Assembly (NCBI RefSeq): GCF_024580955.1
Contig: NZ_JANIKD010000013.1
Location: 18,146-82,145, forward strand
Length of the DNA stretch: 64,000 bases
Direction of reading: 5' to 3'
DNA from: Corynebacterium sp. 122RC1
GTDB taxonomy: Bacteria; Actinomycetota; Actinomycetes; Mycobacteriales; Mycobacteriaceae
Part shown: in pieces, positions 8,905 through 16,037 of the stretch
Numbering within the stretch: the stretch's first letter is position 1
Layout of the letters: each line of letters opens with the position of its first letter
Notes under the pieces: generated by a model
Told to the model about the DNA's origin: nothing
What the model saw: only the letters and a program-made list of their open reading frames with translations
Databases searched by the model: none
Translations under genes and position numbers: made by a program

Positions 8905-8975
8905 GGTGGTTCTCCCTTCCGGGGTACAAGCAAGCGCCCCAGGAGCGTTGGCTCGTGGGGCGCGAGGCGTGCGGG

Positions 8976-9290
8976 TTAGGCGTTGCGGTTGGCCAGGGGT
9001 TCGGCCAGGGCTACCTGGAGAGCTTGGATCATGGTTTGAGCGTTGTTCAGGGCGATGACCAGCTCGGTGGTCTGCATCGGGGTCAGCGCCCCAAAGCTGG
9101 TGGTCTGGATCGTCCACTGGCCGTCCGTGTAGTAGAGGGTGGGAATGTAGGAGGTCGGGTCGGTGGGGATGACCTCGATTGGCCGGTGGGTGTCGGCGGT
9201 GTTGATCCGGTGGACCGTGTAGCCCAGCTTCGTTGCGTGACGGATCAGTTCGGCGGTGTTGGCCTTGGCGGTGGTGTTCAGGGTGTTCAT
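8976..9290 (-). CDS. Small phage protein of unknown function
   Basis: A 104-residue protein starting MNTLNTTAKANTAELIRHATK and containing YTVHRINTADTHRPIEVIP and a WTIQTTSFGALTPMQTTEL segment. I do not recognise the family. It is the first of four genes each preceded by a copy of the same intergenic module (about 9325-9415 for this one). The spacing suggests independent transcription from each module. Confidence 0.65.
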   Translation of the reverse strand: MNTLNTTAKANTAELIRHATKLGYTVHRINTADTHRPIEVIPTDPTSYIPTLYYTDGQWTIQTTSFGALTPMQTTELVIALNNAQTMIQALQVALAEPLANRNA

Positions 9291-9324
9291 GACCTGGCTC
9301 CTTCGTTGTTTCTTGGTGGTTGTT

Positions 9325-9467
9325 TGGTCATGTACATACAGCCATACCCACCCGGACATATCCAGCCGTTTTGCCTGATATTCCGCGGTTTTTCTAGAGA
9401 TCATCATCTCTATGGCCTGGCCTCGTTTTACCTCATGTACGAGGCGTGGCCCCGCCGTGGCGGGGCC
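9325..9467 (-). repeat. Intergenic repeat module, copy A
   Basis: Read on the minus strand it has four parts: a GC hairpin GGCCCCGCC/GGCGGGGCC at 9448-9467, then the palindrome AGAGAT-gatg-ATCTCT near 9394-9410, then a block ending CTGGATATG, then GGCTGTATGTACATGA about 40 bases before the next gene. The same order occurs before three other genes. It looks like a terminator plus promoter/operator cassette. Confidence 0.65.
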
Positions 9468-9483
9468 GGGGAGCCTGGGCTGG

Positions 9484-9867
9484 TTAGCGCTTGGCGGGGC
9501 GGAAGGCGTAGCAGCCCTCACTCTCGTGGGCGCGGATCCAGGCCTTGGCCTCCCACTCGTTAGCCAGGCGGATCCCGGTGGCGTGCTTGCCCTCGGAGGT
9601 GAACTCGATGATCTCGACCTCGCCGCCCTCCCAGGCGATCTCGGTCTGCCCGCTGGCGGCTGCCTGCTGGCCGGCAATGAATGCGGCAGTCAGGGCGTCC
9701 TTGAGGCTCCAGACGCTGACCTCGACGAAGTCCAGGCTGTCGGATCCTTGGGTTTCCAGGGTGTCGACCCCGACCAGCTCGGTGGTGGCGATCTGGGTGA
9801 GCAGGGCGGTCAGGTCGGTCTCCCGGATCGCGGCCTTGGTGGTCTTGCGGGTGGTTGTGCGTGCCAT
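9484..9867 (-). CDS. DUF6900-like small protein
   Basis: A 127-residue protein. Residues 15-65 (ALLTQIATTELVGVDTLET, SDSLDFVEVSVWSLKDALTAAF) match the pattern I associate with DUF6900, a short helical domain of unknown role on phages and conjugative elements. The N-terminus is Thr/Lys-rich (MARTTTRKTTK). ATG at 9867 is taken; an open extension upstream belongs to the repeat module. Confidence 0.65.
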   Translation of the reverse strand: MARTTTRKTTKAAIRETDLTALLTQIATTELVGVDTLETQGSDSLDFVEVSVWSLKDALTAAFIAGQQAAASGQTEIAWEGGEVEIIEFTSEGKHATGIRLANEWEAKAWIRAHESEGCYAFRPAKR

Positions 9868-9904
9868 TGTCGTTGTCCTTCCGGTGTGGCTGCTGGTGTT
9901 TTTG

Positions 9905-10045
9905 TCATGTACATACAGCCATAGAAGCGGCACACTATCCAGCCAGTTTTGCCTGATAATCCAAGGTTTTCTAGAGATCATCATCTCTATGAGTGCGCCT
10001 GGTTCTCACCCCCGTGTACGAGGTGCGGCCCCACTCAGGGGGCCG
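9905..10045 (-). repeat. Intergenic repeat module, copy B
   Basis: Second copy of the module: hairpin GGCCCC-actcag-GGGGCC near 10027-10044, the AGAGAT...ATCTCT palindrome near 9973-9989, CAGGCAAAACTGGCTGGATA, and GGCTGTATGTACATGAC about 50 bases before the DUF6900-like gene. The middle is diverged from copy A but the two ends are nearly identical, which suggests selection on the ends. Confidence 0.65.
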
Positions 10046-10071
10046 GTCTCCTAGGTGCTGGTGCGGCGGGT

Positions 10072-10371
10072 TTAGTCGGCGAGGATCATGCCCATCGCCC
10101 AGGCCCCGGCCTCAGCCTGGCTGGTGAAATCCTCGTGGTCCTCAGTCGAGCTGATCGCCAGGCGGATCGAGGCCGTCTCGCCGCGCTCGGCGGTGGTGTA
10201 GCGGTAGCAGAAAGCCTGGTAGCCCATCGCCTCGCGCTCGAAGTTCCAGGCCCAGCGGGTGGCAATGATCCACTCACCGACCGGCATCATGTTGCCCTGG
10301 AAGCGGGTGGCCTTCTTCAGGGCCTTCTCGGTGGTCGGGCGGGTCATCTCGGCAAGCATCTCGGTGTTCAT
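10072..10371 (-). CDS. Small phage protein of unknown function
   Basis: A 99-residue protein (MNTEMLAEMTRPTTEKALKKA start) with aromatic-rich WIIATRWAWNFEREAMGYQAF in the middle and FTSQAEAGAWAMGMILAD at the end. No family recognised. The same frame stays open far upstream into the next gene, but that extension crosses module C and reads unlike a protein, so ATG at 10371 is chosen. A GAAGGAAGC ribosome site precedes it. Confidence 0.65.
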   Translation of the reverse strand: MNTEMLAEMTRPTTEKALKKATRFQGNMMPVGEWIIATRWAWNFEREAMGYQAFCYRYTTAERGETASIRLAISSTEDHEDFTSQAEAGAWAMGMILAD

Positions 10372-10409
10372 TGCGGGGCTTCCTTCGCAGGTTGGCTGGT
10401 GTTTTCTTG

Positions 10410-10491
10410 CATGTACATACAGCCATACCCCCGCCCACATATCCAGTCGTTTTACCTGGTATTCCGGGGAAAAATAGAGATGCTCATCTCT
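10410..10491 (-). repeat. Intergenic repeat module, copy C
   Basis: Third copy: AGAGAT-gagc-ATCTCT near 10475-10490, a block with CAGGTAAAACGACTGGATATG, and GGTATGGCTGTATGTACATG near 10413-10432, followed by the ribosome site of the 99-residue gene. The loop of the palindrome differs (gagc) while the stem is kept, a sign that the stem itself matters. Confidence 0.65.
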
Positions 10492-10498
10492 GCGCGTA

Positions 10499-11313
10499 TC
10501 AGCCCAGCACCTGGTAGCGATCCACTCCGGGGATGAGCCCCAGGCTGGTGCCGTCATCCCAGGCGACGTGGATCGTGCCCAGGGAGTCGACCACGATGAC
10601 TTCGCCTTCCATCCCAGCTCGCAGCCCCGCCTCCGTGTCACTGTCACCCAGCAGCCGGATCCGGCAGCCCGGGCGAACACCCAGGCCCCGTTGCCGCTCA
10701 GGTGTCGGGTGAGTACCCGCCTTGTGGTCTTGTGCTCATCCCCGGTCAAGCCCAGCCGGTTCAGGAAGGTTCGCATGGCGTAGCGGTCATTGTCATCTTG
10801 CGGGGCACGCCCGCGCACCCGCCGGGCAGTCTTGGCCATCGCAACCAGTGCGGCAATGAAGTCCTGACAGGCGGATACGACCTCGGCATCCGGCAGGGTG
10901 GTAAACCAGGCGAAGCGCGCCACCAGGCCCGCATCCTCATGCCGGATGTATTCCACGCCGGCAGGTGCCGGCAGGCTCAGTGCTCTGGCGATCAGTGGCC
11001 CGTAGGCGCGCATGAGGGCTGTGAGGTTGTCCCGGCCCCGCTCACCAAGGCTTACGGCTGGCACCATGATCGCCAGTCCCACCTCCTCTGCAGGGTCGGT
11101 GATCGTGATGCCGCGGCCGGCGAGCACCTGACGGAGCTGTTCGGTGAGTTCGGGGCCTTCAAGGCGCGCATCACGGGTGAGCAGGTACTCGCCGATCTGG
11201 TAGGCCATGCTCGGTGCCTTCAAATAGCGAGCCTCAGTCCCCGTGGCCTGGGCGATGAGCTTTGCGACCTCGGTGCGGCGGATGCTGGCTGGCAGGGTGA
11301 GCGTGTAATCCAT
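10499..11313 (-). pseudogene. Phage protein with DUF4314-like C-terminus, broken by a -1 frame shift
   Basis: Starts MDYTLTLPASIRRTEVAKLIAQ at 11313. The N-terminal about 210 residues end in a conserved helical segment (RTFLNRLGLTGDEHKTTRRVLTRHLSGNGAW). The continuing DUF4314-like segment (EGEVIVVDSLGTIHVAWDDG, then GLIPGVDRYQVLG and a TGA) is in the -1 frame. The switch lies near 10668-10674 in GCCCGGG. No usable start codon exists for a separate downstream gene. It is a programmed shift, a mutation, or a sequencing error; the unshifted frame yields low-complexity sequence. Confidence 0.6.
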
Positions 11314-11334
11314 GGTGTCCTCCAATGTGTGGGT

Positions 11335-11417
11335 TTGTCGTGTCTATACACGCTCACCTTTGCCCTACATATCAAGCAAAAACCCGCCTTGAGAGCACAC
11401 AGAGATGATGATCTCTA
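11335..11417 (-). repeat. Intergenic repeat module, copy D (diverged)
   Basis: Fourth, most diverged copy: AGAGAT-catc-ATCTCT near 11400-11416, TTTTTGCTTGATATGT, and GCGTGTATAGACACG near 11338-11352, ahead of a TTGGAGGAC ribosome site for the DUF4314-fusion gene. Its TTGATA and TATAGA blocks hint that the module includes a promoter, though their spacing of about 21 bases is long. Confidence 0.5.
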
Positions 11418-12644
11418 GGATGCGTGCTCAACCTGTTTGACCAGGTCCAGGAAACTGCCACGCTCACACCACACCCCGGCGGCATCCCCGGTGTGCTCCA
11501 CGTAGCGGCGAAGGATCACCGACGCGTACTTGGGGTCGAGCTCCATGCAATACGCAACCCGCTCGGTCTGCTCCGCAGCGATCAAAGTGGAACCAGATCC
11601 GGCGAATGGGTCGAGCACGATGGCGTTTGGCTGGGTGGAGTTGCCCATCGGGTAGGCCATCAGATCCACCGGCTTAGAGGTGGGGTGGTTCTTGGAGCGT
11701 TTGGGCTTGGCGAACTGCCAGATGGTGGTCTGCTTGCGATCGGCATACCAGGCGTGCTTGCCGCCGCTCTTCCACCCGAACAAGCACGGCTCATGCTGCC
11801 ACTGGTATGGGGAGCGTCCCAGGACCAGGGAGTCTTTGACCCAGATGCAGCAGCCTGAGAGCTTGAAGCCCGCATCGATGAAGGCGCGGCGAAACGCCAG
11901 CCCCTCGGTGTCCGCGTGGAACACGTAAGCCGACGCCCCTGGTGCCAGCACCCCTGCGGCCGCGGTGAAGGAGTCGAGGAGGAACTGGTAGAAGGCGTCT
12001 GCGTCCATCTTGTCGTTCTTGATCGACAAGCCCTTCGAGCTTTGGAAATCGACGTTGTAGGGCGGGTCTGTGAGCAGCAGGTTCGCGGACTTGCCTCCCA
12101 TGAGGGCTTCGAGGTTCGCGCTCTGGGTGGCGTCGGCGCACATGAGCCGGTGCCGACCCACAGTCCACACATCCCCAGCTTCTACGAAAGCAGCCTGCTC
12201 GAGTGCTGCGTCGAGGTCAAACCCATCGTCGTGGGCCTGGCCCTCATCCAGGGAGCCGATCATCGCTTGGATCTCTGCCTCGTTAAACCCGGTGAGCTCG
12301 GCGTCGAAATCGCTGGCGTCCAAATCGGCGATCAGCAGGGCGAGCTTGGACTCATCCCAGTCGCCGCTGATCTTGTTCAGCGCAATGTTGAGAGCTTTCT
12401 CTCGGGTCTCGTCGAGCTCGACCACCACGCAGTCCACCTGCTCGAAACCAAGGTCTGCGAGGACCTTCAGGCGCTGGTGGCCGCCCACGACTCGTCCGGT
12501 GGTCTTGTTCCAGATCACCGGCTCCACATACCCGAACTCGGCAAGCGACCGCTTGAGCTTTTCGTACTCGGAGTCTCCGGGCCTCAGGTCTTTGCGGGGG
12601 TTGTAGTCGGCAGGAGTGAGCTCAGAAAGGGTAAGCCGGCGCAT
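11415..12644 (-). CDS. ParB-domain/DNA methyltransferase fusion
   Basis: A 409-residue protein. Residues 1-100 are a ParB/Sulfiredoxin-like domain (DYNPRKD, RVVGGHQRLKVLADLG). Residues about 170-400 are a beta-type N6-adenine or N4-cytosine methyltransferase with catalytic DPPYNVDF and SAM-binding LDPFAGSGSTLIAAE near the C-terminus. It probably modifies phage DNA against host restriction. It overlaps metK by 23 bases, so its methyl donor synthetase is co-expressed. TSKPVDL supports the family. Confidence 0.9.
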   Translation of the reverse strand: MRRLTLSELTPADYNPRKDLRPGDSEYEKLKRSLAEFGYVEPVIWNKTTGRVVGGHQRLKVLADLGFEQVDCVVVELDETREKALNIALNKISGDWDESKLALLIADLDASDFDAELTGFNEAEIQAMIGSLDEGQAHDDGFDLDAALEQAAFVEAGDVWTVGRHRLMCADATQSANLEALMGGKSANLLLTDPPYNVDFQSSKGLSIKNDKMDADAFYQFLLDSFTAAAGVLAPGASAYVFHADTEGLAFRRAFIDAGFKLSGCCIWVKDSLVLGRSPYQWQHEPCLFGWKSGGKHAWYADRKQTTIWQFAKPKRSKNHPTSKPVDLMAYPMGNSTQPNAIVLDPFAGSGSTLIAAEQTERVAYCMELDPKYASVILRRYVEHTGDAAGVWCERGSFLDLVKQVEHAS

Positions 12645-13806
12645 ATCCACGGGTCTTGACCTCCTCCTTGAGCTTGTATCCATAGGAGTACGGGGAGTTC
12701 CACCACGAGGAGGTGGTGAAGTGCCCGTAGGTGGAGTGCTCAGCAAAGACGGGGCGGCGAAGCCGAAGCAGCTCGATGATCGCTTCAGGGCGCAGGTCAA
12801 ACACCGCCCGCACCGCATCCGCGATTACCTCATCGGGCACCCGGCCGCTGCCGCCGGTGTCCACCGTGACCGCCACCGGGTCAGCCTTGCCGATCGCGTA
12901 GCTGATCCCCACGACGGCCTCGTCGGCCAGGCGAGCATCGATAATGGCCAGAGCGATCAGGCGCGCCATGTAGGCGGCCGAGCGGTCCACCTTGGTCGCG
13001 TCCTTCCCACTAAACGCCCCACCACCATGGGGTGCTAGGCCCCCGTAGGTGTCGACTGCAAGCTTGCGGCCACTCAGCCCCGTATCTGCTGCAGGGCCAC
13101 CCAGGGTGAAGGGCCCGGCGGGGTTGACCAACACGAGAGTGTCCTCATCGATGTGCAGGTCGTGGCTGGCCAGGGCTGGGGCGATGACCTGGGTGCGCAC
13201 TGTGCGGCGCAGTGCCTCCAGGTTGGTGTCCTTGGCGTGTTGGATGGAGACCACCACCGCTTCCACGCCCACGGCCTGTCCGTCCTCGTAGCGAAGCGAA
13301 ACCTGTGCCTTGCCGTCGCAGCCGATACCCCGGATGGTGCCCTCAGTACGGGCCTTGTCCAGTCGGCGGCAAATATCGTGGGCCACAACCAGTGGCAGCG
13401 GCAGGCGCTGCGTGGTCTCACGCGTGGCGTAGCCGTAGACGGTTCCCTGATCACCCGCCCCCAGGGCAACGTAGGCGGACTCCTCACCGTCGCGTGCCTC
13501 CAGGGAGGTGTTCACGCCGGCGGCGATATCCGGGGACTGGGAATGTGTATGTACATTCACCCGCCACCCAAAGGGTGCGTAGCCTGCGCGGATCAGGGCG
13601 CGGCGCACACTCTCACGTACACGCACGCGCGCACTGGAGGTGATTTCACCGGCAACGATGATGCGGCCCTTGGTGGCCATGACCTCTACTGCGCAGCGCG
13701 CGCTGGGGTCGTCGAAGAGGAGGTCGTCGAGGATGGTGTCGGCGATCAGGTCGCACAGCTTGTCCGGGTGGCCAACACAGGTTGACTCGCAGGTACGGAT
13801 ATCCAT
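12622..13806 (-). CDS. metK: S-adenosylmethionine synthetase (phage-encoded)
   Basis: A 394-residue methionine adenosyltransferase (ATP + methionine to SAM). Motifs visible are VGHPDKLCD at the N-terminus, ALGAGDQG in the middle, and GGGAFSGKDATKVDRSAAY for the phosphate loop. The C-terminus is unusual: YGHF is followed by TTSSWWNSPYSYGYKLKEEVKTRGYAPAYPF. It feeds SAM to the overlapping methyltransferase. A good ribosome site (GAAGGAG) precedes ATG 13806. No SAM riboswitch is seen upstream. Confidence 0.92.
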   Translation of the reverse strand: MDIRTCESTCVGHPDKLCDLIADTILDDLLFDDPSARCAVEVMATKGRIIVAGEITSSARVRVRESVRRALIRAGYAPFGWRVNVHTHSQSPDIAAGVNTSLEARDGEESAYVALGAGDQGTVYGYATRETTQRLPLPLVVAHDICRRLDKARTEGTIRGIGCDGKAQVSLRYEDGQAVGVEAVVVSIQHAKDTNLEALRRTVRTQVIAPALASHDLHIDEDTLVLVNPAGPFTLGGPAADTGLSGRKLAVDTYGGLAPHGGGAFSGKDATKVDRSAAYMARLIALAIIDARLADEAVVGISYAIGKADPVAVTVDTGGSGRVPDEVIADAVRAVFDLRPEAIIELLRLRRPVFAEHSTYGHFTTSSWWNSPYSYGYKLKEEVKTRGYAPAYPF

Positions 13807-13845
13807 AGGGGTACTCCTTCACTCAGAGGGGGTGGGCATGAACAA

Positions 13846-13876
13846 AGCCCCACCACCCGAGAACCGGGTGTGGGGC
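13846..13876 (-). terminator. Hairpin between small terminase and metK
   Basis: GCCCCAC and GTGGGGC arms with an internal CCCG/CGGG pairing and a short loop lie between the small terminase stop and the metK start. On the minus strand the hairpin is followed by TTTGTTC. It could be a weak terminator or an attenuator for metK. Confidence 0.5.
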
Positions 13877-13901
13877 GAAACAAGGGGCTTGTGGTGGTGG
13901 G

Positions 13902-14477
13902 TTAGGTGCGGGATTGCAGCAGGCGTTCCATCAGGTCATCACCCGGCGAGCTGCCGGCGTATTCGCGGGTGGAGGTGGCGCGCACGATCTCGTAGATCTC
14001 GTACCAGTACACATTCGCCTGCTTGCTAAAGCTCTGGCTCATGGCCACGAACGGGGAGGCGATCGCCGCACCCGTGGTGGGGTGCTTACCCAGCAGGCCG
14101 AACTTGGTGATCGCTTCCTCGCACTGGATGTAGCGGGCAAACGCCTGCGCGTAAGCCTCAATCAACCTGGGGCTAACGAAGGAGGCGACCCCTCGGGCGT
14201 CCAGCCACGCCCAGGTCTCCCGGTAGAGTTCACCGGCCAGCAGCGGCTGTCCATCACGCTGGGTGGCGGACAGGTAGGCCGACGGCTCCGGCATGGTCTC
14301 ACCCTCAAGCACCGCACCATCGCCCACGTCCGCGCCGTCAAGGCCGAAGGGGTCAAGGTCTGTGGGTTCCAGGAGACGGGAGGCGGGCTTACCGGCCTCG
14401 AGCTTGTCCTTGAGTGGGTCAGGTTTCGCGCCTGCTCGCACGCGTCTGCCGCCACGGTTGGTGCCGTCTTTGGCCAC
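13902..14477 (-). CDS. Terminase small subunit, P27 family
   Basis: A 191-residue DNA-recognition subunit of the packaging motor. It has a basic N-terminus (RGGRRVRAGAKPDPLKDKLEAGK), LPEPSAYL-like MPEPSAYL, and the helical LIEAYAQAFARYIQCEEAITKFGLL and SPFVAMSQSFSKQANVYWYEIYEIV segments typical of P27 terminases. GTG at 14477 is the start, with AAAGGAGG upstream. The 240 bases before it hold only GC-rich palindromes such as CCCCCTAGGGGG. Confidence 0.85.
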   Translation of the reverse strand: MAKDGTNRGGRRVRAGAKPDPLKDKLEAGKPASRLLEPTDLDPFGLDGADVGDGAVLEGETMPEPSAYLSATQRDGQPLLAGELYRETWAWLDARGVASFVSPRLIEAYAQAFARYIQCEEAITKFGLLGKHPTTGAAIASPFVAMSQSFSKQANVYWYEIYEIVRATSTREYAGSSPGDDLMERLLQSRT

Positions 14478-14719
14478 GGATTTTCGCCTCCTTTCCGCGG
14501 GGCTGGGTCAATCGGGGGTTTGATTCGGACTTTTTCTGCGCGGCACCCCAGGCCCGCTCCCTCAGGGGCCTCGGGCTAGAGATTTCACGCCCCCTAGGGG
14601 GCCTGCGTGCCCCGCTGTGGGGCGAACTCGCGGTTTTCACTCGAAAGTGGCACCGCAGGACTCGGCCAGCCTGTGGGGCTTACAGGCCGGTTTGACGCTT
14701 GGGTGCGCTCTCGCTGGAG

Positions 14720-15103
14720 TCAGTAGCTGTAGACCCTCGGGCCACGCCGCCACCGATCCCCATCCAGCGCTGACTGGCGGGAGTGGCAGGGCTTGCACAA
14801 GGCCCGCAGGTTCGACGCATCATGGCTGCCACCATGACCGAGGGGCACAACGTGGTGAACCTCCACCGCTGGCGTGGTCCGTCCTGCGTCCAAGCAGTCC
14901 TCGCACAGTGGGTGGGCGTCCAGGTAGCGGGCACGAATCTTGCGCCAGGTGTGTCCGTAGCGGCGGTTGATTGCAGGGTCACGCTGGAAGCGCCGGTAGC
15001 GCTCGTCCTCAGCCTTGGCGTGGCGGGGACAGAACCGCTCGTGAGTGAGCTCAGGACAACCGGGATGCCGGCACGGAGTCTTCGGCTTGAACGGCACGGC
15101 CAT
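14720..15103 (-). CDS. HNH endonuclease
   Basis: A 127-residue nuclease of the type found beside phage terminases and needed for DNA packaging by several HK97-like phages. The core reads VEVHHVVPLGHGGSHDASNLRALCKPCHSRQ, with zinc-binding cysteine pairs (HPLCEDC and CKPCH). An extra N-terminal CRHPGCPE...FCPRH forms a second possible zinc site. It lies directly upstream of the small terminase. Confidence 0.9.
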   Translation of the reverse strand: MAVPFKPKTPCRHPGCPELTHERFCPRHAKAEDERYRRFQRDPAINRRYGHTWRKIRARYLDAHPLCEDCLDAGRTTPAVEVHHVVPLGHGGSHDASNLRALCKPCHSRQSALDGDRWRRGPRVYSY

Positions 15104-15215
15104 CCTCCTTGCGGTTGTAGTATTCGTGCATCGGTGACGGCCGATCAGTGCGTGGCGAGGGACGAATGACGATTCGTCCTCACTACTGTCGCCTGCCTAC
15201 CTGTGGAGGACCGTC

Positions 15216-15431
15216 ATGACCGATACCCGACGTGAAGCCCGTGCTCGCCGCCGTGCTCAACACCATGGCTTGAGGCTCACCAAGTCACGCACCCGCACAT
15301 CCACTGATCCCCGCTTTAGTTCCTACTGGCTGGTCGAAGCCCAGACGCGCGGTCTCGTTGCCGGCGGCGAGTGGGGTTGGGACCTGGAGTCCATCACCGA
15401 TTTCCTCGACGCCTTCGAGGTTGAGGCGTAA
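15216..15431 (+). CDS. Small basic protein of unknown function
   Basis: A 71-residue protein with an Arg-rich N-terminus (RREARARRRAQHHGLRLTKSR) and an acidic tail (ESITDFLDAFEVEA). TGTGGAGGACCGTC ahead of ATG 15216 is a good ribosome site, and a strong hairpin follows the stop. It runs against the phage operon and diverges from the HNH gene. The Arg-rich/acidic layout suggests a small DNA-binding or anti-repressor type protein, but that is inference. Confidence 0.7.
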   Translation: MTDTRREARARRRAQHHGLRLTKSRTRTSTDPRFSSYWLVEAQTRGLVAGGEWGWDLESITDFLDAFEVEA

Positions 15432-15443
15432 AGCGCCACGGAC

Positions 15444-15483
15444 AAGGCCCCCGCACAAGCCACTGTGTGGTGTGGGGGCCTTG
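15444..15483 (+). terminator. Terminator of the 71-residue gene
   Basis: AAGGCCCCC and GGGGGCCTT form a perfect 9-bp stem, with further GCACA/TGTGT pairing inside, 13 bases after the stop. No long T-run follows. It could also stop the convergent operon. Confidence 0.65.
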
Positions 15484-15576
15484 ACCCAACTATCGACTGA
15501 TTACAGGATGCCAGAGGGAAAACGGGAAGACCATGGCATGTTTCGGATACCCGCTAACGCTTGGGTGCATCACCTC

Positions 15577-16035
15577 CTACCCGTAGAGTGCCGTTGCTAG
15601 CCGGTGGACCGCCTTTGTCCTTCGCCGGAACGCTGTCTCCCGTTCAACGTAGAAGTGATCGGCTACTGCCCGTGCCCGGTCCTCCTGCGAGATGTCGTCG
15701 GCGGCGAAGAAGAATGTGTCCAGGACGAACCGGTCGTCCTCGCTGAGCACGCCCCAGGCGGGTAGGAACCAGTCCATGTACTCCCGGGCCTGGGCGTAGC
15801 GCTCCCGGTAGGCATCCACCCGATCCAAGGTGGAGGCGATCCGATCCTCGCCCGCATGCGGGTTGGGTGCGTGCGGCATCCCGTCCAGGCGCTGCGAACC
15901 CACGGTGGTGAGCCGATCGTAGGTGTCTTTGATGGCTTGGTCGGTGGTCTCAAGGATGTGTTGCATCGAGGCGTAGTCTTCGAGTGCTGCCAGGGTGGCC
16001 TTGTAGGTGTCCAGGTATTTGCTCATCACGTGCAT
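15577..16035 (-). CDS. Sigma/ArpU-like small phage regulator candidate
   Basis: A 152-residue helical protein. The last 60 residues (SEDDRFVLDTFFFAADDISQEDRARAVADHF) have the pattern of a helix-turn-helix resembling sigma region 4 or ArpU/DUF1492 late-gene regulators. It begins MHVMSKYLDTYKATLAAL with GAAAGGAAC upstream. Its place just upstream of the packaging genes suits a late regulator. Function is inferred. Confidence 0.6.
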   Translation of the reverse strand: MHVMSKYLDTYKATLAALEDYASMQHILETTDQAIKDTYDRLTTVGSQRLDGMPHAPNPHAGEDRIASTLDRVDAYRERYAQAREYMDWFLPAWGVLSEDDRFVLDTFFFAADDISQEDRARAVADHFYVERETAFRRRTKAVHRLATALYG

Positions 16036-16037
16036 GG

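Noticed and set aside
10072..11325. A single 417-residue protein covering the DUF4314-fusion gene, module C and the 99-residue gene
   Set aside because: The middle third reads as Arg/Trp/Ser-rich nonsense in this frame while the -1 frame gives a recognisable domain and a stop; module C and a ribosome site lie inside.
13540..13560. A fifth copy of the intergenic module inside metK
   Set aside because: Only the TGTATGTACAT core is present, within conserved MetK codons; the palindrome and CTGGATATG block are missing.
13807..13901. SAM riboswitch before phage metK
   Set aside because: The 95-base gap holds only a GC hairpin and lacks the length and conserved loops of known SAM riboswitches.
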